Source of the DNA: Stenocarpella maydis | Lineage: Eukaryota > Ascomycota > Sordariomycetes > Diaporthales > Diaporthaceae | Direction: 5' to 3' | Assembly: GCA_002270565.1 (NCBI GenBank) | Contig: NQMI01000060.1 | Span: 1 to 64,000, forward strand | DNA length: 64,000 nt | Shown: positions 47,609-59,685 of the stretch, in pieces | How positions within the stretch are numbered: position 1 is the first letter of the stretch | Layout: the number at the start of each line of letters is the position of its first letter | The notes under the pieces: generated by a model | What the model was told of the DNA's origin: nothing | Databases searched by the model: none | The model's input: the letters and a program-made list of their open reading frames with translations, nothing else | Position numbers and translations under genes: made by a program

Positions 47609-48793
47609 ATGTCTGTTATCTTCACTGAGGAAGATATGGAGGGGCTCCGCGAGTCACTCTTCCGAGAGCTCTCACCCTTCGCACCAAACAAGTCTGTAGA
47701 GCTGACAGATATGATTTTGGAGATGGGCGACGACGAAATCATCCAGTGGCAAGTCACAGGTCCCTCTCTCATGGCGGGTGTCAACAACTAACACATTTGC
47801 ACCATAGCTTTGCTGATGAAGCCAAACTGGAGGCGCAAGCCACTCGCTTAATGGACTGTCTCATGCAAAGGGATACCGTCGAGGACAGTGAGCAGGTGGA
47901 TAACAAGAGGAACTCGATTGATTCCAAGTCCGACGAGGGGGGGCGCAGCCCCAGTGCTCGGTCGATCGGCCGCGGGGTGGTGCTAATTGCACAGCCAGAG
48001 GTGTGCAGAACTTCTCACTAGTTGTGGATAACTGGTCTGACAATGATTCCAGGGCAACCACTGGCAGGATGGCGTGGAAATCTACCACATCGAGGATCGT
48101 GACAGCGATACAATGGCTGAATATCTGCTCAGCACACCGGCTGGTATACATAGACAAAGACTGAGCCGGGAGGATGAGTCTTCGGGCTGTGAGGATCCAC
48201 CACTGCCTCCTTCCTCCCCTATCAGTCTCACCATGGAGGATATGCGCGCCCTGGAAGACATAGTGCGCGAGGAGTACGCGGAAATACGCCGTAGAACGCA
48301 ACAAAATTACGACAATGTTATCCAGGCCCGAGATGAGCGGAACACGACAAAGGGGTCCGCGGCGAGCCCCGTGGCTCCCCAGGCACAAGAACCGTGGCGT
48401 GTCGCCACGATCCAAGGCTACGGGTCCTGTAACTCGCGGGAATTCACGCCCAGCGTCTCTGGCGGCCCGGGGACAAACAGGGAGCCAGGTGCTCCTGATA
48501 GCAGGACTCCGCTATTCCTGCCGGGCAGGGTGGGGAAGAGGAAGACGAAGATGGGTGGCAGGCCGCAGCGTGACACAGCCCTGCTCATCCAGCACGCCGT
48601 GCCCTCTGGCAGCCCCCCGGCCGTCGTGGCCGAGCAACCCTCCCGCATGCCACTCATGCAAGCGGCCCAGAAAGCCCAGCCTGAGGATGTCCCGCTCTGC
48701 ACATATTCGGACGAACACGCGGTCTGCGGATGCCTCTGCTGCATAAGCTCCCTAGGTCTCGCGCTCATCTCTGCACTCGTCTTGACCAGCTAG
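47609..48793 (+). CDS. Hypothetical tail-anchored membrane protein
   Basis: Exons 47609-47748, 47808-48000 and 48053-48793 give 1,074 nt, 357 residues. The first intron can use a GC donor (TG/GCAAGT at 47749) or a weaker GT at 47746; both keep phase 2. The N-terminus (FTEEDMEGLRESLFRELSPF) is acidic and helical. The middle is polar and low complexity with a helical ALEDIVREEYAEIRRRTQQN segment (about residues 165-185). The last ~25 residues form a Cys-rich hydrophobic tail, CGCLCCISSLGLALISALVL, which could anchor it in a membrane and be palmitoylated. No domain is recognised. It sits between two iron-dependent dioxygenase genes. Confidence 0.6.
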
Positions 48794-49241
48794 GGTGATG
48801 GGGGCTGTCGAGGGTCAACTGGGTGCAATCTACCACGGCACGCGGCCCTGGACTCAGCAACCGTGGGGGAGAATGGCGATTCCCGGGTTGGGAAGCGTGA
48901 CTGGCTGTGCCACTCATACCTGCAGTGAGCACGTATTCGACACTGTGCTGCTCGCACGACTTGAGAGGCTTTCAAGGGATTAGGTTACTTGTCCGGAGAA
49001 ATGCTCCTTGGTTTTTGTTGCCCCTTGCATTACTGACCATGTACTAAAGGCCAAACGGTTTGAGATAGTCATAAAAGCAAAGGGGTTCTTAGGATGCATA
49101 TGTGCTTGTAATTTAGTTACTGTCGCCCACAATGGCCACGTCCACACCCAGGTACTCCGAATCTACTGTGCATATTGGTGTTTAATTCATGCTTCAATAT
49201 AAACCAGGTGTGTCTGGCATAATTTACCCCCTCGTGCTTTC
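48794..49241. other. Convergent spacer
   Basis: 3' flanks of the tail-anchored protein (+) and TauD-like gene (-). Nothing further seen. Confidence 0.4.
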
Positions 49242-50597
49242 CTACTCGGCGTCCAGCGGGCATATCGGAGGCTTGTTGTTGACCTGGATACCACCACGCT
49301 TCTTCTCATCACTGTCGTGGAAAGGCAGCGCCCACCCTCCCTCGGACTCGGGCGTGGCGAGCCAAAGCCTGAGCAGGTGACGGCGAGGGTGTGGTGGAGG
49401 GAAGTCTGGGATTTATGGTGTTAATAAAGGGGACTGTAGGAGAGCATGCGGTGATTAGAGTCCTTCACATACCTGTGTAAGCCGTCCGAGCGTGCAGGAG
49501 GTGCGCATCGCTGACAAACTGGATGTCCCCGACCTCGAGGACCATGTGCAGCGCCAGCCTCTGGCACGTCTCCTCGAGGATTGTCAGGGCCCTCCACTGG
49601 GCCTCGCTCAGGGGCGGGATGATGCCCTTGTCGGAGAACCGCGTCAGGCTCTTGACAAAGTAAGGGTCCCATTTGCAGAAGACGCGGCCCTTGCCCCGCG
49701 GCTCGAGGTAGAAGACGCTGGTGCGGATCCACTCCTCCTCGCCGTCGCTGACCTCGCCCTTGCGGTCAAAGTACCACACGGGCTGGGTCAGCAGCTCGGC
49801 AACGTCCGGGTGCTCGGCCTGCAGGGTGTTCCAGACGTTGTGGATGGAGACGATGTCGCTCTCGCCGCCCTCCTGCGCGCGGTGCACACACAGCAGGCCC
49901 ACGATGTCGCCCGGGTCCGCGTGGAAGAACTGCCGCGCCGTCGTCCGGTAGATGCGCACCCGGTCGATCTGCGTCGGGTCGTCGCCCACGTCCTTGACGT
50001 GGCCCAGCACGTGGCCGCGCCCGTTCTGCGAGACGAAGTACCCGATGTAAGTGCCCAGCCCCATGTAGGCCACTGCGTTCTTGTGTGGGCCCCACTCGCG
50101 GGCGGGGAAGCGCTTGAACAGGATGAAGCCCTTGCCGTTGAGGAGATCTTCCCGCAGGGCCTGTAGGATCTTGCCTAGCTTGGGCAGCGGGAAGTTTTCC
50201 TGTGACTTTGGTCAGTCCATGTCCGTGATAAGTCAGCGAGCCTGGGTTCAGGTGCACTGGGCTGTGACAGTTGACGAAGGCCTACTTTTGTGATGCCGGT
50301 CAGAGGAGTGCCAGACTCGATGAACCGGTCGGCAGTGTCACTCAGCTCCTGAATCTCCTCGTCCGTAAAGGGGTGGATCCACTTCTCTGGGTTGTTGACA
50401 TAGTCCTCTTTCCGCCAGAGAGTTGGACCGGTGATCTCCTTGGGGAACTCGGAGTATGGCTTCAGCTGGTCGTAGATGGGAGGATGCTGGCCGGATGTCC
50501 TGATGCCGTCTGGGAAAATGTCTCTTGGGGCATTGTAGTTCTTTGAGCGGACGGCCGGGGTGTTGACCGGCTCGTCAATGAGAGCCCCCGGTGCCAT
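49242..50597 (-). CDS. TauD/TfdA-family Fe(II)/2-oxoglutarate dioxygenase
   Basis: Three minus exons, 50597-50286, 50199-49473 and 49405-49242, joined at phases 0 and 1, give 1,203 nt, 400 residues. After a fungal N-terminal extension (EFPKEITGPTLWRKEDY, FTDEEIQELSDTADRFIESG) comes the barrel: GFILFKRFPAREW, RQFFHADPGDIVGLLCVHRA with the iron ligands His197 and Asp199, VLEVGDIQFVSDAHLLHART, and the distal RRHLLRLWLAT with His356 and a nearby Arg. These define PF02668. Fungal members with this N-terminus are annotated as TauD-like and their substrates (sulfonates, amino-acid derivatives or metabolites) are mostly unknown. It does not share family with the 45.6 kb dioxygenase. Confidence 0.9.
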
Positions 50598-51924
50598 GTC
50601 GAAAGGCTAGTAATGACAGGCCCTGGTCCGTGGTTGAGGTGCTACGGTACTTGAAGATGTTCCCCACTACCAATGCAAGCTTGAGGCGCTTCTGGGACAT
50701 CCGCCTCCACCACAGAGGATCAGATATGAGGTGGGCGCCCCTGATGGTTCTTATATTGGCGGCGGCTTCACCAGTGCGGGGTCTCCCACGTTCAACAGCG
50801 CTCTTATTAGCACGCCGCAGTGGTCAATGGCGTGACAGGTCTTGTCCACAGCATGGGTTCGGCTGGCTCTTCAACTTTGCTGCGGCGTGCTGCTCATTGA
50901 CGAGATCCGACCTGCCGATGGCGTGCTCAGTCCTCCGGATCGCCGCGTCTCGGCACCACCACTGATTGCACAAATACCGTCTTCCAGACCCCCGGATGGG
51001 ACGGGGACAGCCGGGATTGAAACACGGTTACATTCTCGTTTGATGATGTCAAAACCCCTGTGGGTAATCGTTGAGGGCAATCCGGGTGTCTTCAGCGCGT
51101 CGAAATGATGAACCATGTCTGCATGGCTGCGATGTCGCTGGCCGGTGTGGGTGTGGTGGCCGCTTAGCACGAGTTAATCGGATAAAATTCGTCATCAGAA
51201 GGTCAGGGATAGATGGATCAATGTTGGTAGATCCCGCTGCGTGGCTCGTCCACGTTAACACAGGTGCTTGCTTTGCTCCCATTTAACCAGCTGGCTGCGT
51301 GCCGAGCCGGTGCCCCTACCAGGGCGGTCAGCACACTTGGAAAGATTCACTACTTTACACGCTTCTTGAAGAATACCGTAATGACATACCGACCACACGT
51401 GGCGCCACCAACGACGTGAGGACTGTGAGCACTGGTAGTTATGCAATCTCCTCACCCTATCCATATGCGTACATGTTTTATACAATCCTGCTCCAGGTGA
51501 AGAAGTGCTGCTCTAGCCTTCCAGGACGTTCGGGCAAGGCAGCATGTAACCCAACATGCGACCCATCATGCAATACAGATACATTTGCAATCTGCATTGT
51601 GGCCATCTGGACACGATCTCCAGAAGGCGCTCGCCAAAAGCAGTCCAACAACGCCATACAATCCAGAAAACCACTCGTCAATACACCAGACTGGGAAGGG
51701 GGTAAGATGCAGCAAAGCACTCTAGCCCCATAAACAATTGTAACCCCCGCGAAAGTCACGGCCGAACTTTGCTTTGCAGCATCCACATCGAACCATCCGG
51801 ATTACTCCCTTGATGGCGGCATGGCCACGCCCTCACCCCCAAGAGACTTCCGCAATGGTGACAGCATCCCCAGCGAACGCCCCCCAGGCGAAAGCGATGG
51901 GTAGGCTCTTCGGAGATGATGATC
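50598..51924. other. Intergenic, TauD promoter to kinesin 3' end
   Basis: No gene recognised. Several 70-140-codon frames are present on both strands but are not protein-like. Confidence 0.45.
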
Positions 51925-54900
51925 CTATCGCCATACTACACTCGGTCGCTTCGTCGGCCCCGCCCCGCCGCCCGGAAGGCCAGCAGCGCTACCGATAGTA
52001 ATTCTCCTAGCCTTACTATCGAGCCTACCCTGAGCCGCTGCTGACGATTTGGCCCCAACCCCTCTGGGGCTGACCATGCTGTCTAGCCTCGTGCTTCCTC
52101 CCATGTTCATTCGTCGGGCTTGGCCAGCGGTGAAGGCGCGAGCTGTTCCTCCGCCCCCAGGAGGCGAGGCGGCGCAGCTGATCGGAGGACTTCTTCGACG
52201 CTCGGAGGCTGCGGTACCCGCTCCGAATCCCTCTCCAGATCCGCTTCGTCGTCTTCGGTCTCGGGAGATCCCATTGGTTGACGAGGCGAGCGGACCGGAG
52301 TGCGAGGAGGAGACGCGATGCATGGAGCGTCGCCTGCTGTCGATGCCGCTGCCTGATGAGCCGACGCTAGAGACGCGCTTCGCGGTGACGCTCGCAGTGC
52401 TCCCCATCGAGGATAGGCGGTCTCTTCTCTTGGCGAGGTGAAGAGCGGATCGGAGCTTTGTCGGATCGATCGTTTTCGTGGTCGACTCGGCGTCACTGTT
52501 CGTAGCGGCAGGCGAGAAGGAGGTGTTGGCGAAATTCGCAGCGGGAGGGCTATTTTCATCCAACGGTGTAAGTCTGGGTGGCTTTTGACTCGACCGCAAG
52601 GATCCAGTAGATCGTGGAGAAGAAAGGTGGTTACCCGTTCTGTCCACATCAAGGGCTCGTAATGGAGAAATCCTGTCTGACGCACCGGCTAAATTCAGTC
52701 GCATCGAGGGAGGGGCTGAGAGCGGTGACCCATCGTCCTGGGAGGGCTGGGATTTGGACAAGAAACCTGCCTGGAACCTGCTGGGTTTAGCCAAGGGAAG
52801 GGTGGCGCTCTTTGGCACCACCAGTGAAGGGCTCGAATCCGACCCAGAGTCGCCTGCGCCGTTAAGGTATGGCGGTACTGCTGGCCGTGGAGGCAAGGCT
52901 GCGTCCGGAGAAGCCTCCTGTAGTCCTATGATCGGACTGGCTTCGAATTTCTTAGGCGTCTTGTCATAGTCTGCTAGTGTGCCCGAGGTCTCTTCGTCTC
53001 GCCAGCGCAAGACACGCTTTGGAGTCGATTTCTTTTTCACGGGGGTAAAGGAAACCCCTTTCTTTGTGTTCACTGCCTTCCGCCGTCTGGGCGACCTCAA
53101 CGGGGAGCCATGCTCGCGGATGGGAGTGGGTGGTGCAGCTGAGAAGGCCGGTGCAGGAATCGGCTTGACGTGGATGCTGGAGCCTTTCTTTCTCTTGGGC
53201 GTGCCTCGTTTCGAAGGTGGGAACATCTCAGCGGGCATCACGGAGCCGTCAGGCTTAATGACGTGAGATGCCGCAGAATACCCTGTCTCGAGCAGACCTT
53301 TAATAATTTCCTTTGCGTGTGCAATAGCATCCTCCTCCTCCATGGCTACGAGTTGCGTCATGGAAGACAGCATCTCGAACTGGGCAGTGAGGAGCGATTG
53401 TATGGTTGCAGCGTCGGCACCTTTTTCTTGTTCGAGTACTTGCTGGTTTGCCTCCCGCATGAGCTGAGCCTTCAGGAGGTCGGCCTCACGGGCCAGGCCT
53501 GCTGCTTCACCACAATCCGCAATGCCATCGCCTGATGGGAGCTGGACAATGCTGTGCTGCAAGGCCGAGTCGATAGCCCGTTCCCAGTTCGACCGTTCCA
53601 GCTTTTGATGGAGGTGCTGCCGACTTGACTCTAGCTCGACCAAGACGCCGTGTGCGGTCTTCCGCATCGCCACCAAATTCGGTGGCATGTCCTCGTCCTC
53701 TCGCTTGTCACATATGGTATCAAAAGCTGCGACCCAAGCGGAGAGCATGCCAATTCGTCGCTCAAACAGCTTCAAACGCTTCATGGTGTTGATCTTCTCT
53801 TGCCTCTCGGCTGCCGAGTTCTCATACGCGGCCCGAATACGCTGGACGCCCTCACGGTAGACCTGTTGTCTCTTCTCGAGGTTCTTTTTGAACTTGGCGA
53901 AGAAAGTGGCCTCTGCGGCCTTCTTCTCCGCCTGCAACTGCTTGATCTGCTCCATCTGCTCATCAATTTTGACGAGGAAATCCTTGACGTGGCGATTAAC
54001 ATTGAAAACGTTTCGGGTGACCTTTGTCTGGATGTTCTTGGCGCGGTTGGCGTATCGAAGGGTGTTCTGGGTCTCGTCGAAGTGCTCGCTCGAGGGACTG
54101 ACGCACACAATCATGACGGTCTTGCAGTTGCCCCCGAGCGAGAACTTGAGCAGCCTGGTCAGTTTGCTGTTGCGGTACGGGACGTGATTCTTCTTCTTGG
54201 GGTCGCAGAGGGCATTGATGCAACTGCCCAGGGCGAGCAAGGACTTGTTGATGTTGGCTCCTTCCAGGAGGCGTTCCCCTCTGTTCTTCGTTGCGCTGGC
54301 TCGCTCGCTACCAGCAAGGTCAATTATGCTCAGCGTCGCCATCGTATGCGGCTCGTTGACAGACGCGTTGCGGTCCTTTTGTGCCACATTGATTTGCAAG
54401 ACCGCATGAGAACGTGACGAGGTTTCGTTGGCTGCGGTCGGGGACACTGTCCGGTATTCATTGCCCTGCACGATCATGTCCATGACCTCCTGCACATCCT
54501 TGGGGCGGTGAGTCGTCAGCCCAGCCACGGTGACAGCTTGGTTCGAGTCCTCCCGGAGCATCAGCCCCTGCTTGCTGCCACCGGGGACCAGCAGATCCCG
54601 GATTGTCTCATTGTAGATTTCAAGATAAGATAGAGTTATTTCGGTGGTCTTCTCCTCGCCCCGGTCGGCAATCTTCTCGAACAGTTCCTGCATGGTCATG
54701 AAAATGATTCCAGGCTGGGAGGCCGTGCCGGTAATCGTGTGTGTTTTCCCGCAGCCTGTCGCTCCGTATGCAAACACGGTGGCATTGTATCCGTCCAAGA
54801 CGCTGTCCAGCAGGTTCTTTGTGGTGGCTTCGTAGACTTCGGCTTGGGTGACATTCTCGTCGAAGATTCGGTCGAAGGCAAAGACTTGGTCCTTGACCTT

Positions 54901-55392
54901 CTTCCCAGAAGCTGGCACGACGGATCTCGAAAACTTCTGCATAGGATTGTCTTCGGGAGGGTCGAATACACTGTCATGCCAAATGGTTAGCCCAAGGGAC
55001 CAGGGAAGCGGCGAGGACAAGTGGGGGAGGCGAGGGAAACTTACAGGCACCTGTGGTCAACTACTTTGACAATGTTTCGAATACCCCTTTGATGCAGTTT
55101 GGGGGTTGGCGCCGCTGCCAATGAGCCATCGCCCAAGAAGAGTGCGCCATCGTCATTCCTTACCCTTTAAGGGGTCAGCGGGATCATACACAGCAGACAC
55201 CGGCTCGTTGCTCGAAGAAGGGGGGGGGGGGCGGAACATACACTTGAGCGGCTTCTCTGATGGTGAAGGGACGCACTCGAACTGCATGCAAAGAGTTAGA
55301 GGTGGCTACGAGAGAGGGGTGATGGCGTTAAGAGCAGCTGGGTACGGACCTGCGACGGTGATGGAAGACGCTCCTGGATCGATTGCAGACAT
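51925..55392 (-). CDS. KIP3: Kinesin-8 motor protein (Kip3/KipB type), four exons
   Basis: Minus exons 55392-55350, 55281-55242, 55164-55045 and 54970-51925 give 3,249 nt, 1,082 residues. The first two exons are only 43 and 40 nt. The motor domain starts with VAVRVRPFTIREAA; an insert rich in small residues and a FDPPEDNP segment follow, then the P-loop GATGCGKTHT, switch I NETSSRSHAVL, switch II DLAGSERAS and NSKLTRLLKFSLGGN. The neck and a coiled coil come next (VKIDEQMEQIKQLQAEKKAA), and a long basic Ser/Pro-rich tail. P-loop type and motor order match kinesin-8, plus-end-directed motors that shorten microtubules and control spindle length and nuclear position. The exon 2/3 junction is the least certain: an alternative acceptor lies 6 nt downstream. 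Intron 2 contains a 12-nt G run (sense strand C). Confidence 0.92.
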
Positions 55393-57370
55393 GTCGATTG
55401 AAGATTGTGTTTCATGGACGCCCGGAATGCTACCTCGGACTCGATCGGTAGCTTGCTTCTGCTCGAGTCCGCGTTTGAAGCACGGCGCGATGTGATGGGG
55501 TGGATCAACCCGTGAGTGATGCTGAAAGAGCACCGGTGTAGCTGGGAGGAGGAGCCACACGGCGGACGCGCAAAGAAAGAGGCAAAAAAGAGACGAGGGC
55601 CTTGGGCGCTGGAAGTAGGGCAAAGCAAGGCGAGGCTGGTCCTTAGTATGAACAAACAAATGTTTCGGTAGGCGAAGCTGAAGGAGAAGTTGAAAGCAGC
55701 CAGACTCGAGCGTCGTTGTTGTTGTTGACAGCAACGGGACGGGTAAAGGTCCCTTGACCAGTTGAGAGACAGGATTGGCGACGTCGGGGCCGGCGTGTAA
55801 GCTGTCGAGGCTTTAGGTTTTGTCCAGCTCGAGCTCCTCCCTCGATTTGCCTGCGAGTGTGGAATGGCTGACTGCGAACATGCATTTTCCAAAGGGGCCG
55901 TGCCTGCCCACGGGTGCACTGCCAGTTGGCCCCCGTCAATATTTTGGTATCCACGTCCCCGGGTGGGCCCCGGTTACCCCACCAACAGCACTAACCCCGG
56001 TCCGTGCACCTCGCTTAATTGGCCAACCATTCAGTCGCTGCAACCACCACGAAAACGCCCTACATGGCAAGTCCTCTTCCGAATGTCGAGAGCATCCCTC
56101 GTCCTTGTTTCTTTTTTTCTTTTTTCGTTCATTAGTACCGAGTACGCAGCCTGGTCATCCTGCTCGTCTTGCTGGCTGTTTGATCTTGCTGGTCTCCGGT
56201 GATGGACGTATGTTCTCTTAAGAGACGCACGACAGAGGACACTTGCAGGGCTTGGGAAATTGTGCATAGATGCCATCTTGCAAGGGGTCCCGGAGATGAC
56301 CCCAACTATAACGGGCTTCCAAACGTTCCAGAACTGTTCACGTTGCAGCTGAGGGGATACAGGCTCGCCTCGAGAAATCATATGAGCAAAGTGAGAAGCG
56401 CTGCATGGTCTAGTGCAAGGCAGCAGCCCAGAGTGCATGCAGATATTGAGAGTCTGTCCTACGACATCTAAATAACTACGCCTTACAGCCCACCCTCATT
56501 CCCGATGAGGACATGGTAGTTATCGCAAGCGAGTCAGACCGAAGCCATCCTTAAGTGCTCTGCGTTGCAAGGGTGTCGCGAGAAGTTTGTTTTGCGACAA
56601 ACGAAAGCCCGGGTCAAAGCCCGGGTCATCGAGGCTAAGTCCGAGCGACATTCAGCAATACCTGTGGCGTGACACGACCTCCTGGGAATTGACTACGTTG
56701 ATAGCCAGAATACATCGAAAGGCGCACTCGATTGGTACTATCCTGATTACCTGAATATCTCGGACTGGAGACCCAGTCCTCTTGGTATCATGGGCGACGC
56801 ATTCTATGTTCCATCCATGACAGGGGGCACATCGACGGGCGTGCTGCGGTAACCACGCTATACGGCAACAATCCCTCTCCAGTCACGAGGCCGTTCCACG
56901 TGAAGATTTCCCTCCCACCTGGCCCTCAGCCAACCCTCTGGTAGCAGAGTACGTCAGAGATGGCGTAAACTTCAGAGTCTGTGTTAAAGGAGGCCAGGGC
57001 CAAGCGTTGTGGAGTCCCACCCGCCACGCACAGCTCGAATCCGAACGCTTCTGGATAGATGCTACGATTGTCCACCTTTGTAGAAATACTCAATATTCAT
57101 ACTGATAGCGTCTGGCGTTATCCTTGTGAGCCTCCAGGCTTTGGAGCACCCTACATGGCCTGCCTCGAGAAAAAGTGAATTTATTTGCCAAAGGTCTACG
57201 TGTGCTGTCTTAGAAACCTCTTTTATCCGATGCAGAATTTGCTGTCGGCCCATTACGGCCCCAGCCCCGGCCGCACAACATACTGGGCCGGTCAAATACC
57301 TCGGAGTCTGAGACCTCCGGAGAAACATCCTCTTCCGTCCCTCTCGCCTCGGAGCCGACCCATCAACGCC
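55393..57370. other. Intergenic, kinesin promoter to PXA gene 3' end
   Basis: Contains the kinesin promoter and a 12-bp perfect direct repeat AAAGCCCGGGTC x2 (56604-56627). A stretch at 56,770-57,060 gives short protein-like strings (GDAFYVPSMTGGTSTGVL; later FRVCVKGGQGQALWSP) in different frames and may be a decayed gene, but I cannot assign it. Confidence 0.4.
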
Positions 57371-59685
57371 CTAGGTTGCATAGTCCCGCGGCGTCGGTCG
57401 GCCCACCTGGCCCACGGCCTCCCTCACCAGTTCCCGGAAACTCTCGCCCAGCGCCTCCATCACGACAGCGACGTCTGGCGCCTGGGGCACAGAACTATTT
57501 TCCTGCCTGGCTATCGCGGCGTCATCCCACCTGTCCTTGACGCCCTCGGTACCGGTCTTGCCCGAGACCTTCTCGCCCTTGACGTCCCTGCCTGTCCTAA
57601 CCGGCCCCTTGGCGGTAGCCGGCGTGATGAGCGTGCTGTCCAGGGATGATTCCCACCGCATGAGGTACACTCCAGGCCCTGACATGTCGCCCCCCTCCGA
57701 GCTCCCCCGGGGCGTGTTGCGCGTGCTGCTGGGCTCCTCCCTATTCTTCCCGCCCTCGTTGAGCGCGTCTAGTATACGTTGCATGCGCTGTGTGGATATG
57801 TTTGAAGCCTTGCTAAGGTATGCCGCGTGGGAGTCCAAACTCTCCAGGACAGACTTCTGCGTCTCGAGAGGCAACTGGCTAAATATTTCTTGGAGTGAAT
57901 TGCTCATGGCGCCCGCTGCGCCGGAGCCGGGTCCGGTACCGTTGTCCGCCGTCTTCTCACCGGCACCTCTGAACCTATGCACTGTTCCATTGGCCCAGTT
58001 GCGGAACTTCTCCCTAACATCGGTACAGTTCTCGGCGAACTGATGCAGGTATTTGTAAAGTAAATGCCGGCTCCGCCTCAGCAGAGCCACGTAGTCCTCC
58101 ACAGAGGGCGGCCTCGTCTGCACTGGGGTATTCTTGCCGCTGCCGGACCCCAAGCTTTTCCACCTGCTGCCGTTCCGATTCTTGACCTGCTTCGGCTTGC
58201 TCGTCTCAATGAAGTCGTTCAAAAAGGTCTCAAGCGAGGTGACATGCGGTCGGAGATCCAAGCTGCCGTGGAGGCTCCTGATAAATGGCTCGTATGCAGA
58301 CACGGCATCACGCATCACGCCCGTCAAGAAGTCCGGGGCCGATTTACTAAAGACGTTGCTGATCTCGTCCCGGTCGCGTACTGACAACTGTGCCGAATAC
58401 CATTCCATGCACTGTGTGTGCTGGGCTTCACTCATTGAAGCTATTAGTTTGGGGTCAGTCGAGTCGAGGATCACCGCAACAATGGACTTCTCCTCTGCCA
58501 CACTGGTCCGGCGAGCTTCCTCTTGAGTCTCCCGCGGCAGTGCTATGTGCTCCCGCAGAGCAGCTAGTTGTTCTTTGCTCGGTTTGTCTTTGGAAGACTC
58601 GACCCTCTCGGCCTGCCTTCGGAACTCGCTGGCGTCCCAAGATAGCACAAGGCTTATTATCCTGCAAGCAATTTCATCAGTACACTTCCACTCAGGCCGG
58701 AGGAGATTTTCGTGCTCATAGGATATCCAAACCTTTGCAGCAGATTCATGCCGTCGTCAGCTTCGTTGGTCCATCCAATCCAGTTGGTCATCGCCGCAAC
58801 ACTCATCTTGGTAAGAAATATACGCATCATCCCGGCTATCATGGTGGTCGCATTGCCTACCCTCAACGTCTGGCGGACCATCGTATACGGCACCAACTTG
58901 TGCACATTCTCGATCAGCTTGACCATATACTGCCCTTCTGCGGAAAGGACCAAAATGTGGTGAAGGAGCGATGCAAGGTGGAGGATGGCATAGTCTGCTG
59001 CTGCCTTGACAGCTGGCGAATGGGCCTCAAAATCCTCATCCCTGGCGCAGTGGTCGAACAGCTCGTCGGCAAGGTTCCCGTGGACGAGCTCACGGACACA
59101 CTCGTTCCATGCCCTCTCGAGCTCTTTTGCCTGATTGCCATCGTACCGGGCTGTCTGCAAGTCGAACTTCTCGCTGCATCTGGCCACCCCGCCAAGGAGG
59201 CCTCGCGTGACCGCCTCATGAATCACACCAGCTAGGGCCGCAAGAGTCTTCCTAGTGCCCGGTGCGCCCTTGTCGTACGATTCTGAGAGGTTCGCGTCGG
59301 CCAGCCTGGTCATGATGCCCTGGAACTTCGTGGGCCAAAAGTCTGGGGGCAGATCACCCAGCCCGGGGACCGGCAGTATGCATTGGGTGAGAAGAAGCTG
59401 GAGCAAGGGAGAGGCGGACTTGGAGTTGTAGCTTGGATTGCGGGGCTGCGATGGGTCGTGGTTGAAAGGATACCCATAGTCTCTGATTGCATATGGGTAT
59501 TTGAAACTTTCGGCTTCGCGATAAGTCTCATCGTGTGTGAGGATGTCGAACAGGGCATGAAGTTGTGCTGAGTTGAGTGTCACACCTGCTGCTGGTGGGT
59601 CTGAGGCCATCTTGGGGGCTTGGAGACGTGTCGTGAGTTTCGAGGGGCGTGCGGTAGCTGGAAACGGAGAGCTAGCGGTTTCCAT
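57371..59685 (-). CDS. PX-associated-domain protein (PXB plus DUF3818 type)
   Basis: Exons 59685-58733 and 58661-57371 join at phase 2 to give 2,244 nt, 747 residues. The start ATG at 59685 is followed by a second in-frame Met (MASDPPAAG) that is also possible. The N-terminal half (LNSAQLHALFDILTHDETYREAESFKYP onward, through LQLLLTQCILPVPGL and LPPDFWPTKFQGIM) resembles the PX-associated (PXB) domain. Then QGQYMVKLIENVHKLVPY-like and LLQRIISLVLSWDASEFRRQ segments, formed across the intron, and a helical DUF3818-like half follow. Yeast Ypr097w/Lec1 has this layout with a PX domain between; I see no PX motif here. Such proteins are linked to phosphoinositide membranes and lipid droplets, but this is inferred. 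The donor GTTTGG is unusual. Confidence 0.65.

Noticed and set aside
56604..56627. 12-bp perfect direct repeat AAAGCCCGGGTC x2 as a target-site duplication
   Set aside because: The copies are adjacent with nothing between them, so a simple tandem duplication is enough.
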